A stretch of DNA of 33,281 bases, taken from DASQHY01 sp035602605. GTDB taxonomy: Bacteria > Acidobacteriota > Terriglobia > Acidiferrales > UBA7541. This document shows, piece after piece, positions 1 to 8,201 of this stretch (positions are counted from its first letter, which is position 1; every line of letters begins with the position of its first letter). The translations under genes were made by a program, and so were the position numbers. Below the pieces are notes generated by a model, which searched no databases, was not told where the DNA came from, and was given only the letters and a program-made list of their open reading frames with translations. The stretch lies in assembly GCA_035602605.1 (NCBI GenBank), contig DATNLZ010000086.1, forward strand, positions 1 to 33,281, written 5' to 3'.

Positions 1-199
1 TCCCCTACCTAGCATCCTTCATCCCTATCCCTATGTGCGCTTCGACGCCAGGTATCCGAGGTAAGCGCCGCATGCAGCAATTCTGCACGTGCGGATCCGT
101 GCGGGGGGCGCCAGGTTAACTGGCGTCCCTACCGCGACCCCAAGTTCGGTTTCTGACGCTGCAGTATCAGGAACAGTGCATTGAAAACAAAGAAGTAAG
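1..199. other. Chromosomal flank with hairpins, no gene seen
   Basis: I see no convincing coding sequence here. The reading frame that crosses it on the minus strand runs into the tRNA fragment and looks accidental. Three small inverted repeats lie close together: 73-77 with 83-87, 85-89 with 98-102, and 109-114 with 120-125 (CGCCAG/CTGGCG). The first two share bases, so they cannot both form at once. This is the DNA just outside the distal end of the island, so it should be contiguous with the chromosome beyond the tRNA. Confidence 0.4.
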
Positions 200-244
200 T
201 GGTCGGGGCGCCGAGATTTGAACTCGGGACCTCCTGCGCCCAAG
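200..244. repeat. attR: 45-bp tRNA-Pro 3'-end direct repeat
   Basis: These 45 bases are identical to 14247-14291, which is the 3' half of the intact tRNA-Pro gene from the anticodon loop through the encoded CCA. No complete tRNA is present here, because the 5' half is missing. This is the pattern left when a tyrosine-recombinase element integrates into a tRNA gene and displaces the original 3' end to the far side. Weaker similarity to the tRNA continues to about 258 (10 of 14 bases), inside the element. Confidence 0.9.
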
Positions 245-501
245 TCAGCCGGGCTATCTCTTGGAAGTCCTTCCTTTTCAATCTCTATTTTGAATACAAA
301 AGGCTTAGCAGAAAAAATAGTAGTGGCAGGATGTATGAAAATGTGGCTCCGCATGCATGGAGTCCCCCCAATTTCCCCCTCAGCGAAGAAACAGCGAAAC
401 GCGTTCAACGATTCCTGACTCTTGCGTAACACCAACCCTGCCGAATGCGTGTTGATCAGATAACGGCAGTGCGCGGTTGGTGCGGAAACTACAGGAGACT
501 T
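245..501. other. Left end of island, non-coding
   Basis: About 250 bases lie between the attR repeat and the 3' end of the kinase gene. I see no supported gene. The short frames here overlap the tRNA fragment and have no ribosome binding site. Integrase arm-binding sites would be expected in this area, but I cannot identify them by eye. Confidence 0.35.
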
Positions 502-3195
502 TTAACTTGGCAGTCCGATGCGTCTAAGCAAGTCCTGAAAGCGAGGGTCTGAGCGCAGCGGATCTAGCCGTGGCTCCCATTTGGTGTAAACGAGAAATGT
601 GGAGTGCTCGGCCACGGCCTTGTCCAACAGGGTAAATGCCTTGTCTTTTTCTCCGAGCGCTGTGTGGATCAGCGCGAGGTCAAACGGTGAGACATAGGAC
701 TTCTTGGCGCGATCCGAGAGCGTCTGCAGAACCTTCTCCGCTTCGCGCCGATTGCCAGCGAGCGCATAGGCATGCCCCAACGCAGCGACAAAAAACGGGT
801 CGCCGTTGGCGGCCTCGACGGCCTTCTTGAATTCCGCGATGGCCTGATCCGGCATCCGCTTTTGCTCATACGTCCATCCGAGAATGGTCCGCTCCCAGGG
901 ATCATCAGGTTGCGATTTCAAGAACTTCGCCGCGAGGCGGACTGCTTCATCGTAATCCCGGGCCGCGAAGCTGTGCCAACACAGGCATGAAGTCAATGCG
1001 CCTCCTACGGGGTCGAGTTCCACCGCGCGCCTGCTCTCAGCCTCCGATTCGGCAAGCCGCCCCATAGCCATGAGGTAGTGCGCATGTTCGTGGCGGACAT
1101 CGGCGTCGCTGGGGTTGAGCTCCAGCGCGCGCTTGAATTCCTGTTCTGCTCCCGCAAAATCCCAGTCGTAGTGCAGCTTGGCCAGCGCCAGCGCGCCATG
1201 GCCCTCCGGCAGCCGCTCGTCTTTTTGTACTGCAAGGCTCGCCGCTTCTTTCGCCTTTCCCCAGCCCTCGCTGGGCGAGACCGCGCCGAAGAAGGCCAGA
1301 AAAGAGTAAGCCTGTGCCATATGAGCGTAGGCAGGCGCGTAGTTCGGATCGAGTTTGATCGCCTGATTGTAGTAGTCGATGCTCTTCTGCAAATCGAAAC
1401 TATCGAGATAGGAGTTGGCCCTCAGGTAGGTTTCGTACGCTTCAGGGTTTATCGCCTGCACCTTTGGTGCTGGCGCTGGCGTAGGCCCCCCCAGTTGGGT
1501 TTCGATTTGCTTGGCGATGGCCGACGCTACCTCATCTTGCAAGGCGAGCACGTCGGGGAAGTCGCGCTCATAAGTATTGGCCCAGAGATGCCGATCGTCA
1601 GACGCGCGGACCAGTTGCGCAGTGACGCGTACACGATTGCCGAAGCGTTGTACTGAGCCTTCGACTACGGCGTCCGCATTGAGTTCACGAGCGATCACTG
1701 GCAGAGATTTCTTGGCTGCTTTGTACTGGACCGCCGAAGTGCGGGAGATCACTTGCAGGCTCTCCATTCGAGCCAGATCGGTAGTTAGCGCCTCCGTCAT
1801 GCCATCGGCGAGGTAGTCTTGGGCGGCGTCGCCGGAGAGATTCTGCAAAGGCAACACCGCGATTGTTCGCACAGGCCGGGCGCGACCGCCAAACACGCGC
1901 GCCCGCCAATCACCTGGATTCGTAACCACAAGCGCAATCACGATGGCGAACACAATTACAGCGAACAGCGCCGCTGCGTGCCAAGAGGGCCGTCGCGGAG
2001 GCGCGGCCGTCGCGGTCATTACTGTGCTGGGCGCGAGCCTCCGCAGGTCCACCGCAAGCTCCTTTGTCGATTGATAGCGATTCCCAGAGTCCTTTTCCAT
2101 GCATTTGAGGATGATGTCTTCCAGCCGCGGAGAAATCGACGAGTTCAGTTGCCGTGGAGGTCTCGGTGGCTGATGCAGAATGGCCTCGACCAGAGCTGTC
2201 GTGAGCTTGTCGTCAAATGGCACCTGCCCGGTTGTCATTTCGTACAGGATCGAGCCAACAGCGTAAATATCGCTGCGGGCGTCGATGGTCTGACCTCGCA
2301 ATTGCTCGGGTGCCATGTAGCGCAATGTCCCTTCCACATCTGTCGTTTGCGTTGCTGTTTGCGTCGCATTGTTCTCGCTTGCCGGGTTGATGGCTCGGGC
2401 TAGTCCGAAGTCGAGAATTTTCAACCAGCCATCGGGGGTAACGCGCAAGTTGCCCGGTTTCAGGTCGCGGTGAATCACGCCGTGCTCGTGCGCGGCGGTG
2501 ATTCCGTCCGCCAATTGCAGGCCGAGCCGCAATACGTCCTTCTCCGGTAAAGGCCCAGCGCACAGCCTGTCGCTCAGGGTCTCCCCGCGGATGTACTCCA
2601 TGACGAGAAAGTCGCTGCCGTCCTGTGTCTCGAAGTCGTAAACCGTAGCGATATTCGGATGATTAAGCTTCCACAGGAGTTCCGCCTCTCGGCGGAACCG
2701 GCTCCGGGCGTTCTCGTCCTGAAGTGAGCCCGGCGGAAGAACCTTGATAGCTACTTCGCGGCCCAAGCGCAGGTCTTGGCCTTGGTACACCTCACCCATG
2801 CCGCCGGCGCCAATCTTGCCTGTGAGACGATAGCGGCCAAGGGTTTGCTGCTGGTTTGTTTCCTGGACCGGTGCGATGAAGCGGTAGCCCCGCTTGGGTA
2901 GTGTTTCGACGTATCGCGGCGTATCCGCGTCATCGTCCAGAGCTGCTCGCACCTCGCGGATGCACAGATTTAGGCCATGCTCAAAATCGACGAAAGTTTC
3001 GTTTCCCCAGATCTTTTCTCGTAGCACTTCCCGCGTGATTAGTTGGCCGGGACGAGAAGCAAGCAGCACCAAGATTTTGGCCGCCTGGGGACGCAGCCGA
3101 ATCGTATGGCCTGACTTGCGCAGTTCCCCAGTGACAGCGTCGAGTTCGAAGACGCCGAAGCGAAGCGGAGGATTGCGGGAAGCGGCGGTAGACAG
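502..3195 (-). CDS. Winged-helix / Ser-Thr protein kinase / TPR receptor-like protein
   Basis: This is a fusion sensor kinase of about 897 residues. An OmpR/CadC-type winged helix (residues about 10-108) precedes a Hanks-type kinase domain. The kinase has a Gly-rich loop (GAGGMGEVY), lysine in VAIKV (about 151), HRDLKPGN (about 242) and DFG (about 262). One membrane helix lies near residues 410-430. After it come a TolB-like segment beginning AVLPLQNLSG and several TPR repeats. Family knowledge suggests a membrane-anchored signalling protein whose outer TPR/TolB part senses and whose inner part phosphorylates or binds DNA. The frame contains a TTG at 3072, but the winged helix needs upstream residues (RFGVFELDAVTGELR). 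No ATG, GTG or TTG exists upstream in frame before a stop, so I place the start at a CTG at 3195 preceded by GGAGG. The start is uncertain; the product class is clear. Confidence 0.85.
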   Translation of the reverse strand: MSTAASRNPPLRFGVFELDAVTGELRKSGHTIRLRPQAAKILVLLASRPGQLITREVLREKIWGNETFVDFEHGLNLCIREVRAALDDDADTPRYVETLPKRGYRFIAPVQETNQQQTLGRYRLTGKIGAGGMGEVYQGQDLRLGREVAIKVLPPGSLQDENARSRFRREAELLWKLNHPNIATVYDFETQDGSDFLVMEYIRGETLSDRLCAGPLPEKDVLRLGLQLADGITAAHEHGVIHRDLKPGNLRVTPDGWLKILDFGLARAINPASENNATQTATQTTDVEGTLRYMAPEQLRGQTIDARSDIYAVGSILYEMTTGQVPFDDKLTTALVEAILHQPPRPPRQLNSSISPRLEDIILKCMEKDSGNRYQSTKELAVDLRRLAPSTVMTATAAPPRRPSWHAAALFAVIVFAIVIALVVTNPGDWRARVFGGRARPVRTIAVLPLQNLSGDAAQDYLADGMTEALTTDLARMESLQVISRTSAVQYKAAKKSLPVIARELNADAVVEGSVQRFGNRVRVTAQLVRASDDRHLWANTYERDFPDVLALQDEVASAIAKQIETQLGGPTPAPAPKVQAINPEAYETYLRANSYLDSFDLQKSIDYYNQAIKLDPNYAPAYAHMAQAYSFLAFFGAVSPSEGWGKAKEAASLAVQKDERLPEGHGALALAKLHYDWDFAGAEQEFKRALELNPSDADVRHEHAHYLMAMGRLAESEAESRRAVELDPVGGALTSCLCWHSFAARDYDEAVRLAAKFLKSQPDDPWERTILGWTYEQKRMPDQAIAEFKKAVEAANGDPFFVAALGHAYALAGNRREAEKVLQTLSDRAKKSYVSPFDLALIHTALGEKDKAFTLLDKAVAEHSTFLVYTKWEPRLDPLRSDPRFQDLLRRIGLPS

Positions 3196-3438
3196 GGCTT
3201 GGTTCCTCCAGCGTAGCGAAGCAGCCGAATTATACGCCCAAAAATGCGCCGATACTCAACTCCGCAAGCGCCTGTGTTTTCACCGAGTTCCACTCTTACC
3301 CAAAACTAATCCTCCACGAATTGACCGGTCTCCACCCTGGTTGCAGAGTCCTGAGGGAAATGGTGGCTTGTGAATAAAGGCCATGTTCGCGAAGCGGTCA
3401 GCCGTTCGAGCGTCTCGCGAGGAAAAAGAGGAGAAGAG

Positions 3439-4408
3439 ATGAGAAAGCTGAGAATAGCCGCGCTTACAATGGCGGCAACGCTGTTGGTTGTGGGCCTGAC
3501 CGTACCATTCGGCACGGCCCGCGCCCGATCGAAACGCAGTGTGAACTTCAAGTCCATTGACGTTGCTTTGCCCGGTGTTACCTTGGACCGTCGCCTTGGG
3601 GATCAATGCGCAGGGCGATATCGTTGGCCGTTACGCCGTGGGAAGTGTTGGCCACGGCTATTTGCTGAGCGACGGTCTCTACACGACGATTGATGCTCCA
3701 GATGTCGCCGTCGGCAGCACCCAGGCGCAGGGAATCAACGAGGAAGGTCAGATCGTGGGCTTCTACACGGTTCCGGTTCCGAAAACGGTGGATCCGACGG
3801 GGGTCTTTACGCGGAGCTTCCTCCGGGATCCGGACGGGACCTTTTCCTCCATCCAATTCCCCGGGTCCAACAACACGCTGGCCATAAAGATCAGTCCCAG
3901 GGGCAAAGTCGTAGGTTGTTTCCACAATTTGAGTTTCGATACTCCTACGACGATGCACGGCTTTGTGCTGCAGGACGGAAACTACGAGGAGTTCCCCATG
4001 CTTGGGAGCATGCACAATGGAATAGCGCGGAACGGCCGGCTGATCGTCGGCGTAGTCTTTCCGGACATGACTACCTTCCATGCCTATATGGTGCACCACG
4101 GAGTTACTCAAATGATCGATCCACCAGACGCCGTAGTGTCCGATGCTCGTGACGTTAATCCTTCCGGCGAGGTCGTTGGATTTTTCATGGACTCTGCGAA
4201 CAAGACTCATGGGTTCCTGCTCAGAAAGGGCGAGTTCACTACCATCGACTTTCCAGGGGAAGACGTGGTCTCCACACAGGCACGTGGCATCAACCCTCAG
4301 GGCGACATCGTCGGGTTCTATGTTTCTAAGGACTCCTTGGGGAAATTGCACACACATGGATTCGTCGCAACCAGAAACAAGGACAAGGACGAAGACGAAG
4401 ACAAGTAG
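3439..4408 (+). pseudogene. HAF-repeat secreted protein, single frameshift
   Basis: The start is an ATG at 3439 behind GAGGAG, with a signal peptide (MRKLRIAALTMAATLLVVGL). The frame reads KSIDVALPGV and then loses the family sequence near 3581. The correct continuation (TVALGINAQGDIVGRYAV) is in the next frame, as if one extra T had been added. The body contains recurring units of the pattern GIN-x-x-G-x-I-V-G-F-Y at roughly 3600, 3730, 4150 and 4290, which is the HAF-type extracellular repeat. The C-terminus is a Lys/Asp/Glu tail. The protein is presumably exported, but its function is unknown. It diverges from the kinase gene, with 243 bp between the two starts. A sequencing error is possible, because the rest of the frame is well preserved. 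Confidence 0.7.
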
Positions 4409-4508
4409 GCTAACCCGCACTGAACTAGAGCTTTGTCCTTTCATTCGAGTTGCCGATAGGTTGGGGAAGTCTCAGGGCTTGGTCCGTGTTGCTCGTCGGC
4501 TCGGTACC

Positions 4509-4526
4509 GCCCGGCTTCGGCCGGGC
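4509..4526 (+). terminator. UUCG-tetraloop hairpin, possible terminator
   Basis: A perfect 7-bp GC stem (GCCCGGC/GCCGGGC) closes a TTCG tetraloop about 100 bp after the HAF-repeat gene. The following bases (CGTATTCTTTG) are only moderately T-rich. This is a very stable RNA hairpin, and its role as a terminator for the gene upstream is inferred. Confidence 0.5.
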
Positions 4527-4615
4527 CGTATTCTTTGTCACGCTGAAGAACGCTGCAAGAGCACTATTGTGATCGTGGCGTCGCGGTGCCCCAGAAACAG
4601 TAGCCGGACTTAGCG

Positions 4616-5218
4616 ATGCTGGCGTTTGATATTTTCTCGCAGGATAAGGAGTTGAAAACGACCTACGACAGGGCATCGCAGGCGATGCAGAGAATCGTTG
4701 CACTGGCAGAGAGAAATGGTGTGAAAAAGGAAGATGTTTCGAGTGGAATCCTGACCGTGACTCCTTACTATGGCGGCGACAGGAAAAAACGCACGAAATC
4801 GTTTCTCGTGCAGGGCCACATTGTGCTTAAGGTCCACGACTTTTCGAAACTCGGCGCCCTCATGGAAGAATCTGTGAATGAGATTACAGACTTCCGCTCA
4901 TTAACCTATTCGCTTGCCGATGAAGAAGCGGCAAAACAGCATGCCGTGGCGGAAGCAATGCGGCGAGCAGTGGGGCGGGCAAACGCCGCACTGGAACAGA
5001 AGGGGCAGAAGATCGGAGCGCTGCGCTTTGCAAGTTTGGACGTGAAGCAGATTGTTGGGGTTGTGCGGTTGGAGACGTCGATGATTGAAACTGTAGATAT
5101 TACAAGCGGTGTTTTAGGCAAAGCGAGGGCTGCCTTGCCACCCCCGCCATCGCCCATGCCACGACCGCAAAAGATCACGGTCAGCGCGACGGTGCAATGC
5201 GCGTTTCAGATTCAATAG
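4616..5218 (+). CDS. SIMPL (DUF541) domain protein, 5' end damaged
   Basis: The 200-residue frame matches the C-terminal three quarters of a SIMPL-domain protein. It has the Ala-rich helix around AMQRIVALAERNGVKKEDV, a strand ending LTVTPYY and a C-terminal strand ITVSATVQCAF. Family members are usually exported and carry a signal peptide plus about 40 more residues before this point. Here an in-frame TAG at 4601-4603 blocks extension. The codons before that TAG (RGVAVPQKQ) and after it (PDLAMLAFDIF) still read like the family, and signal-peptide-like residues appear further up in another frame. I infer a recently broken 5' end, so the ATG at 4616 may be translated only as a cytoplasmic fragment or not at all. 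The biochemical role of the family is poorly defined. Confidence 0.65.
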   Translation: MLAFDIFSQDKELKTTYDRASQAMQRIVALAERNGVKKEDVSSGILTVTPYYGGDRKKRTKSFLVQGHIVLKVHDFSKLGALMEESVNEITDFRSLTYSLADEEAAKQHAVAEAMRRAVGRANAALEQKGQKIGALRFASLDVKQIVGVVRLETSMIETVDITSGVLGKARAALPPPPSPMPRPQKITVSATVQCAFQIQ

Positions 5219-5395
5219 GCATAATGTGAGAGTCGTTTCTATCGCCAAGGGTACATAGATCCTGAGAAACGTGATTATCGGAATTTGGCCCGCCAGACCA
5301 CGAGACGATTCTGGAGCAGGATCGTGCCGTTGCTCGCCCCCCCGCGGTAGCGGCACGCTTCGATCCCGGAACGCAGGGTGGTCGAAAAGAGCGGC

Positions 5396-5638
5396 ATGAT
5401 TGAACGTAAAAAACTTGATCCGCTAATAAATCGACGTGTCATTTTCAAGTTGTGCGGCCAAAAGACTACGATGGACGCTACCATTCTCAGCTACGATACG
5501 ACCGGCTATTGGATACGGCGCGGAACTCTTGCAGATTATCTAAGCAAAGCCGATCTCTCTGACGCCAAGAGCGATGTACGCTATTTGGAAATTAGCAGAA
5601 TTGAATGGCTTCAGGTTTACCCACACAATTCAAAGTAG
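5396..5638 (+). CDS. Small beta-rich conserved protein
   Basis: This 80-residue protein starts at an ATG at 5396 (GTG at 5378 is an alternative). I do not recognise a named family. The pattern of short hydrophobic strands (RRVIFKLCGQ, DATILSYDTTGYWIRRG, VRYLEISRIEWLQVY) suggests a small Sm-like or SH3-like barrel, which is inference only. It has no signal peptide or membrane segment. It converges on the zinc-ribbon gene, and the two reading frames overlap by nine bases at their 3' ends. Confidence 0.6.
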   Translation: MIERKKLDPLINRRVIFKLCGQKTTMDATILSYDTTGYWIRRGTLADYLSKADLSDAKSDVRYLEISRIEWLQVYPHNSK

Positions 5639-5974
5639 CCCCCTACCAACTTCTAGAGGTTCTAATTTCGGCGCGTATGTATGCCGCATCACCCTCGAGG
5701 TCACCATAGCGGAGGGGAACCATAAGAGCACGGCCCCTAACGCGAAGCGCCATCCGCGCAGCCCAATCGCGAAAGAGACAAACAGCGCTACCGCTGTGCT
5801 GAGGCACGCACCAAACAGGTCATCCGATTCGGCGACTTGTAATTCAGTTTGGCAGTTCGTACAGTGGAATGGGGCAGTGAATTGGACGACCTTTACATAC
5901 TCTAGCTTGGTCCCGCAAACAGGGCAACTGGGGAGCGGACCGTGGGCCAGTCTCCTGTCTCTTTTTCTTCTCAC
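5630..5974 (-). CDS. Zinc-ribbon membrane protein
   Basis: This is a 114-residue protein. An N-terminal zinc ribbon is formed by two CxxC pairs (C17/C20 in CPVC and C38/C41 in CTNC). Two hydrophobic segments follow at about residues 54-72 and 75-95, and a short C-terminal tail ends the protein. The arrangement predicts a cytoplasmic metal-binding head on a small membrane hairpin. No enzyme motif is visible and the function is unknown. It is transcribed opposite to the preceding small gene and lies in the cargo half of the island. Confidence 0.65.
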   Translation of the reverse strand: MRRKRDRRLAHGPLPSCPVCGTKLEYVKVVQFTAPFHCTNCQTELQVAESDDLFGACLSTAVALFVSFAIGLRGWRFALGAVLLWFPSAMVTSRVMRHTYAPKLEPLEVGRGLL

Positions 5975-6128
5975 GGCTTCTCCACTGAGTAAATAAAATC
6001 ATAACCTGCACGACGCCGGTTTATACGAAGAGATTATTTTTTCACTGAACGATCGACCAGCGGTTCATTACGCCTCTCTCCCCAATCCAAAGCCTTTAAC
6101 CTCTCCACTCGCACCTGAAATGTGAGCC

Positions 6129-6395
6129 GTGGCGCACCCTGGCGCGCTTTTGGTGAGCCATTTGCGGCTTTTAATGCGTGGGACAGCAGACTGCTATGCG
6201 ACCGAATACAAACTCGACCCTAAGGAATATAGTTTTCTTAAGACTCCGGGAACTTACGAACTACCAGCGACCTGCATCTCGCCAGGTGGCACCACGCCGC
6301 AAAACAGCGACTGGAAAATTCCGTCATACCCGATTTGGAAAGGTGAGCTCAAATCAAACAGGCTGAAACTTCAAGTCGTTCCCGCGAAGAGGTGA
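6129..6395 (+). CDS. Fragment of a beta-sandwich-like protein
   Basis: The 88-residue frame has a GTG start and no clear ribosome binding site. The first 20 or so residues look random. The remainder (YKLDPKEYSFLKTPGTYEL, then SPGGTTPQNSDWKIPSY and WKGELKSNRLKLQVV) has the strand pattern of the C-terminal beta-sandwich seen in some secreted proteins. I read it as the tail of a gene whose 5' part has been lost, consistent with decay in the cargo region. It may not be expressed. Confidence 0.35.
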   Translation: MAHPGALLVSHLRLLMRGTADCYATEYKLDPKEYSFLKTPGTYELPATCISPGGTTPQNSDWKIPSYPIWKGELKSNRLKLQVVPAKR

Positions 6396-6794
6396 GCAAC
6401 GCAAGTTTTCACGAGTGCTGTTCGCGACTTGCTGTACACTTTGCCCTGATTCCCGTGCCGCGTGCACATGGCCTGCAACATAATCATCCAGTACCACGAG
6501 TACCAACCGATCCAGTGACCTTGCCAGAGAAATAAAATTCATGAGGCGGTTTGACGTTCTGCTGAAATTTAGCCTCTGTATAGTAGAGGCTCGTGATTCC
6601 GGCGACTTCCGATTGCCGGTCAGGGGCGTTTTTTCGAAATTTGAACCTCGCGGTTTGTAATTGAATGGTGAAGACCCGTCTGATCCATACCTGTGCTTTC
6701 CAAAGATTAGTTTTGAGGTTTTCCCTTCTGGAGGCCTCTTAGTTTATAGGGGGGGAGCTCTCGCCCAATTTTCTCCTGAGGTTGGTGAGACCGG
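6396..6794. other. Intergenic region upstream of the sigma-like gene
   Basis: No gene is supported in these 399 bases. They contain a 7-bp hairpin (6571-6577 with 6585-6591, AGCCTCT/AGAGGCT) and a 5-bp CCGGC/GCCGG stem at 6599-6619, followed nine bases later by a run of six T (6629-6634). A G7 tract lies at 6749-6755. Sequences resembling -10 boxes occur (TATAGT at 6579), but I cannot pair them with a well-spaced -35. The promoter of the mobility module may lie here. Confidence 0.35.
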
Positions 6795-7529
6795 ATGAGA
6801 TCGACCAACGACGCACCCCCGCATCAGCAGTACCTTTTGAACGCCGTTGCCCCCTCCGGTAGACTCATCGAGCCATGTGTGTTTACCGTTGCTCAGCAGC
6901 TCGCCGGGCAGGCGGTTTCCTATGCAGAGAAATTCCTAGGTGATTCGTGTATTGCCATGAACCTTTTGGAAGAGGCTGCTGCAACTGTTTCAGAAGTGAT
7001 TCAGACCAAGGAGGCCGCACAGATTGCGCCTATTTGCGACGTCGGCCGCTATCTCTTTCGGGTCTTCTTGCGGAAGCTGGCCGAAGCAAGGCGAAACGAG
7101 ATCCAATACGAGGAAGCCAGCCAGTGGCATTCCCATCTCTGCAATGACGGCTACTTTGACGGGCTGGATAGTCAGGTCCTTCTGGACCAGATTTTGGACC
7201 ATTTAGACAGCGTGACGCGGGAGATGATCCTGCGCCGAATCGAGGGTCATTCCTGGGACGAAATTGCTGCGGAATTTGACCTGTCAAACCATGCCGCGAG
7301 GGTCCGGTTCAGCAAGGCCCTGCAGTGGCTGCGAACCTCAGTCAAAACGTCGAGGAATGGCAGCTTCGAATCAAGACTGCCAAGAAGGAACAAATACTAC
7401 CAGCCACGAGACAGAAAGGCGCAAAGAGTGGCAGCATTTGAGAGACGGCTTGACCGAATGTTCACGCCAGCCTTCTACCGGGAATTCCATCAGTTCCTGA
7501 GGGCAATGAGGGCTACCGGGTCGCTCTGA
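6795..7529 (+). CDS. Sigma-70-like regulator (region 4 HTH)
   Basis: A 244-residue protein resembling an ECF-type sigma factor. The clearest part is residues 131-181 (LDHLDSVTREMILRRIEGH, then SWDEIAAEFDLSNHAARVR and FSKALQWLR). This has the layout of sigma region 4: an acidic lead, a scaffold helix, a helix-turn-helix and a final helix. Residues about 34-100 could be a diverged region 2. The basic C-terminal extension (about residues 185-244) is not typical. It may direct transcription of the mobility genes or act as a DNA-binding protein without sigma activity. It is followed by a strong hairpin terminator at 7648. Confidence 0.6.
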   Translation: MRSTNDAPPHQQYLLNAVAPSGRLIEPCVFTVAQQLAGQAVSYAEKFLGDSCIAMNLLEEAAATVSEVIQTKEAAQIAPICDVGRYLFRVFLRKLAEARRNEIQYEEASQWHSHLCNDGYFDGLDSQVLLDQILDHLDSVTREMILRRIEGHSWDEIAAEFDLSNHAARVRFSKALQWLRTSVKTSRNGSFESRLPRRNKYYQPRDRKAQRVAAFERRLDRMFTPAFYREFHQFLRAMRATGSL

Positions 7530-7906
7530 TCGGTTCCTAACAATTCCAAGAATTACGAAGAATTACTGCGAATTCTTCTACAAAGAAAAAGTCACACGTC
7601 GAAAATAGTTTGGAGACATTCGTCTTCAAAAAGCCCTCTATAGGGTTAAGGGAGAATTGTCTTTTGATTCTCCCTTTTCGCTTGGCGGAGCCGTTTCCCA
7701 CTTCGGTCAGCCGCCCGGCGAAGTAGCGTTCGGTTCGCCAGATCCCGAGCTGAACGCGAAGGCAAGAGCCCTTCCACGACAGTGGTTCTTCCTTGATTAA
7801 TTTCACGACAGGACGAAGCGATTGCTGTGGGGACATTGGGGAAAACTGTGCTTCAAACTGACCGAAATAGCGGCACGAGTTGTTGCATGAAAGAGGAGGC
7901 CAAATC
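7530..7906. other. Intergenic region with repeats and a terminator
   Basis: These 377 bases contain an AAGAATTAC-type direct repeat (7549-7567), a perfect 8-bp inverted repeat GAAGAATT/AATTCTTC at 7557-7578, and the terminator at 7648-7678. The remaining 200 bases before the next gene have no supported reading frame. They probably carry the promoter of the 7907-12842 gene run. Confidence 0.4.
7648..7678 (+). terminator. Rho-independent terminator after sigma-like gene
   Basis: A perfect 10-bp stem (AAGGGAGAAT at 7648-7657, ATTCTCCCTT at 7667-7676) encloses a 9-nt loop and runs into four T ending at 7678. It lies about 120 bp beyond the sigma-like gene and separates it from the next operon. 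Confidence 0.7.
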
Positions 7907-8200
7907 ATGATCGCGAATGCATTGCTTACCGCCCTTGCGGTTCTGCTCGCCTGTTTGTTTTGTCTCATGGGTGACCTCAAGTTTCTGGTGCCGTACAAGA
8001 GACTCATTTTTCATCAGTACGGCACCGTGCTTCTCTCTTGGCTTGGAATCCTCTTCGTAAACCTCTTCGTCGCGATCTATTGGATTCAGTGCAAGTTTTT
8101 CCTGAAGGACACCGGCCGCAAATTGAGGCACATCGACAACCAGGCCGGCGGCGGCCACTTGTCGATGTCGTTGCCGAATAGCGATTGGAACGCGCGCTGA
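7907..8200 (+). CDS. Small two-helix membrane protein
   Basis: A 97-residue protein. The ATG at 7907 is preceded by AAGAGGAGG at an ideal 7-nt spacing, which is why I prefer it over the upstream ATG at 7880. Hydrophobic segments at about residues 5-22 (LLTALAVLLACLFCLM) and 40-62 (VLLSWLGILFVNLFVAIYWI) predict two membrane helices with a basic, hydrophilic tail. It ends one base before the next start, so the two are translationally coupled. Its position at the head of the mobility operon suggests a membrane partner of the transfer machinery, but I recognise no family. Confidence 0.65.
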   Translation: MIANALLTALAVLLACLFCLMGDLKFLVPYKRLIFHQYGTVLLSWLGILFVNLFVAIYWIQCKFFLKDTGRKLRHIDNQAGGGHLSMSLPNSDWNAR

Positions 8201-8201
8201 A

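Noticed and set aside
31..435. Open frames of 134 and 76 codons on both strands across the left end
   Set aside because: They run through the tRNA fragment and have no ribosome binding site. Their sequence is that of a translated tRNA.
3578..4444. 288-codon minus-strand frame opposite the HAF-repeat gene
   Set aside because: The plus strand has the signal peptide and recognisable repeats. The minus frame is a codon-bias shadow.
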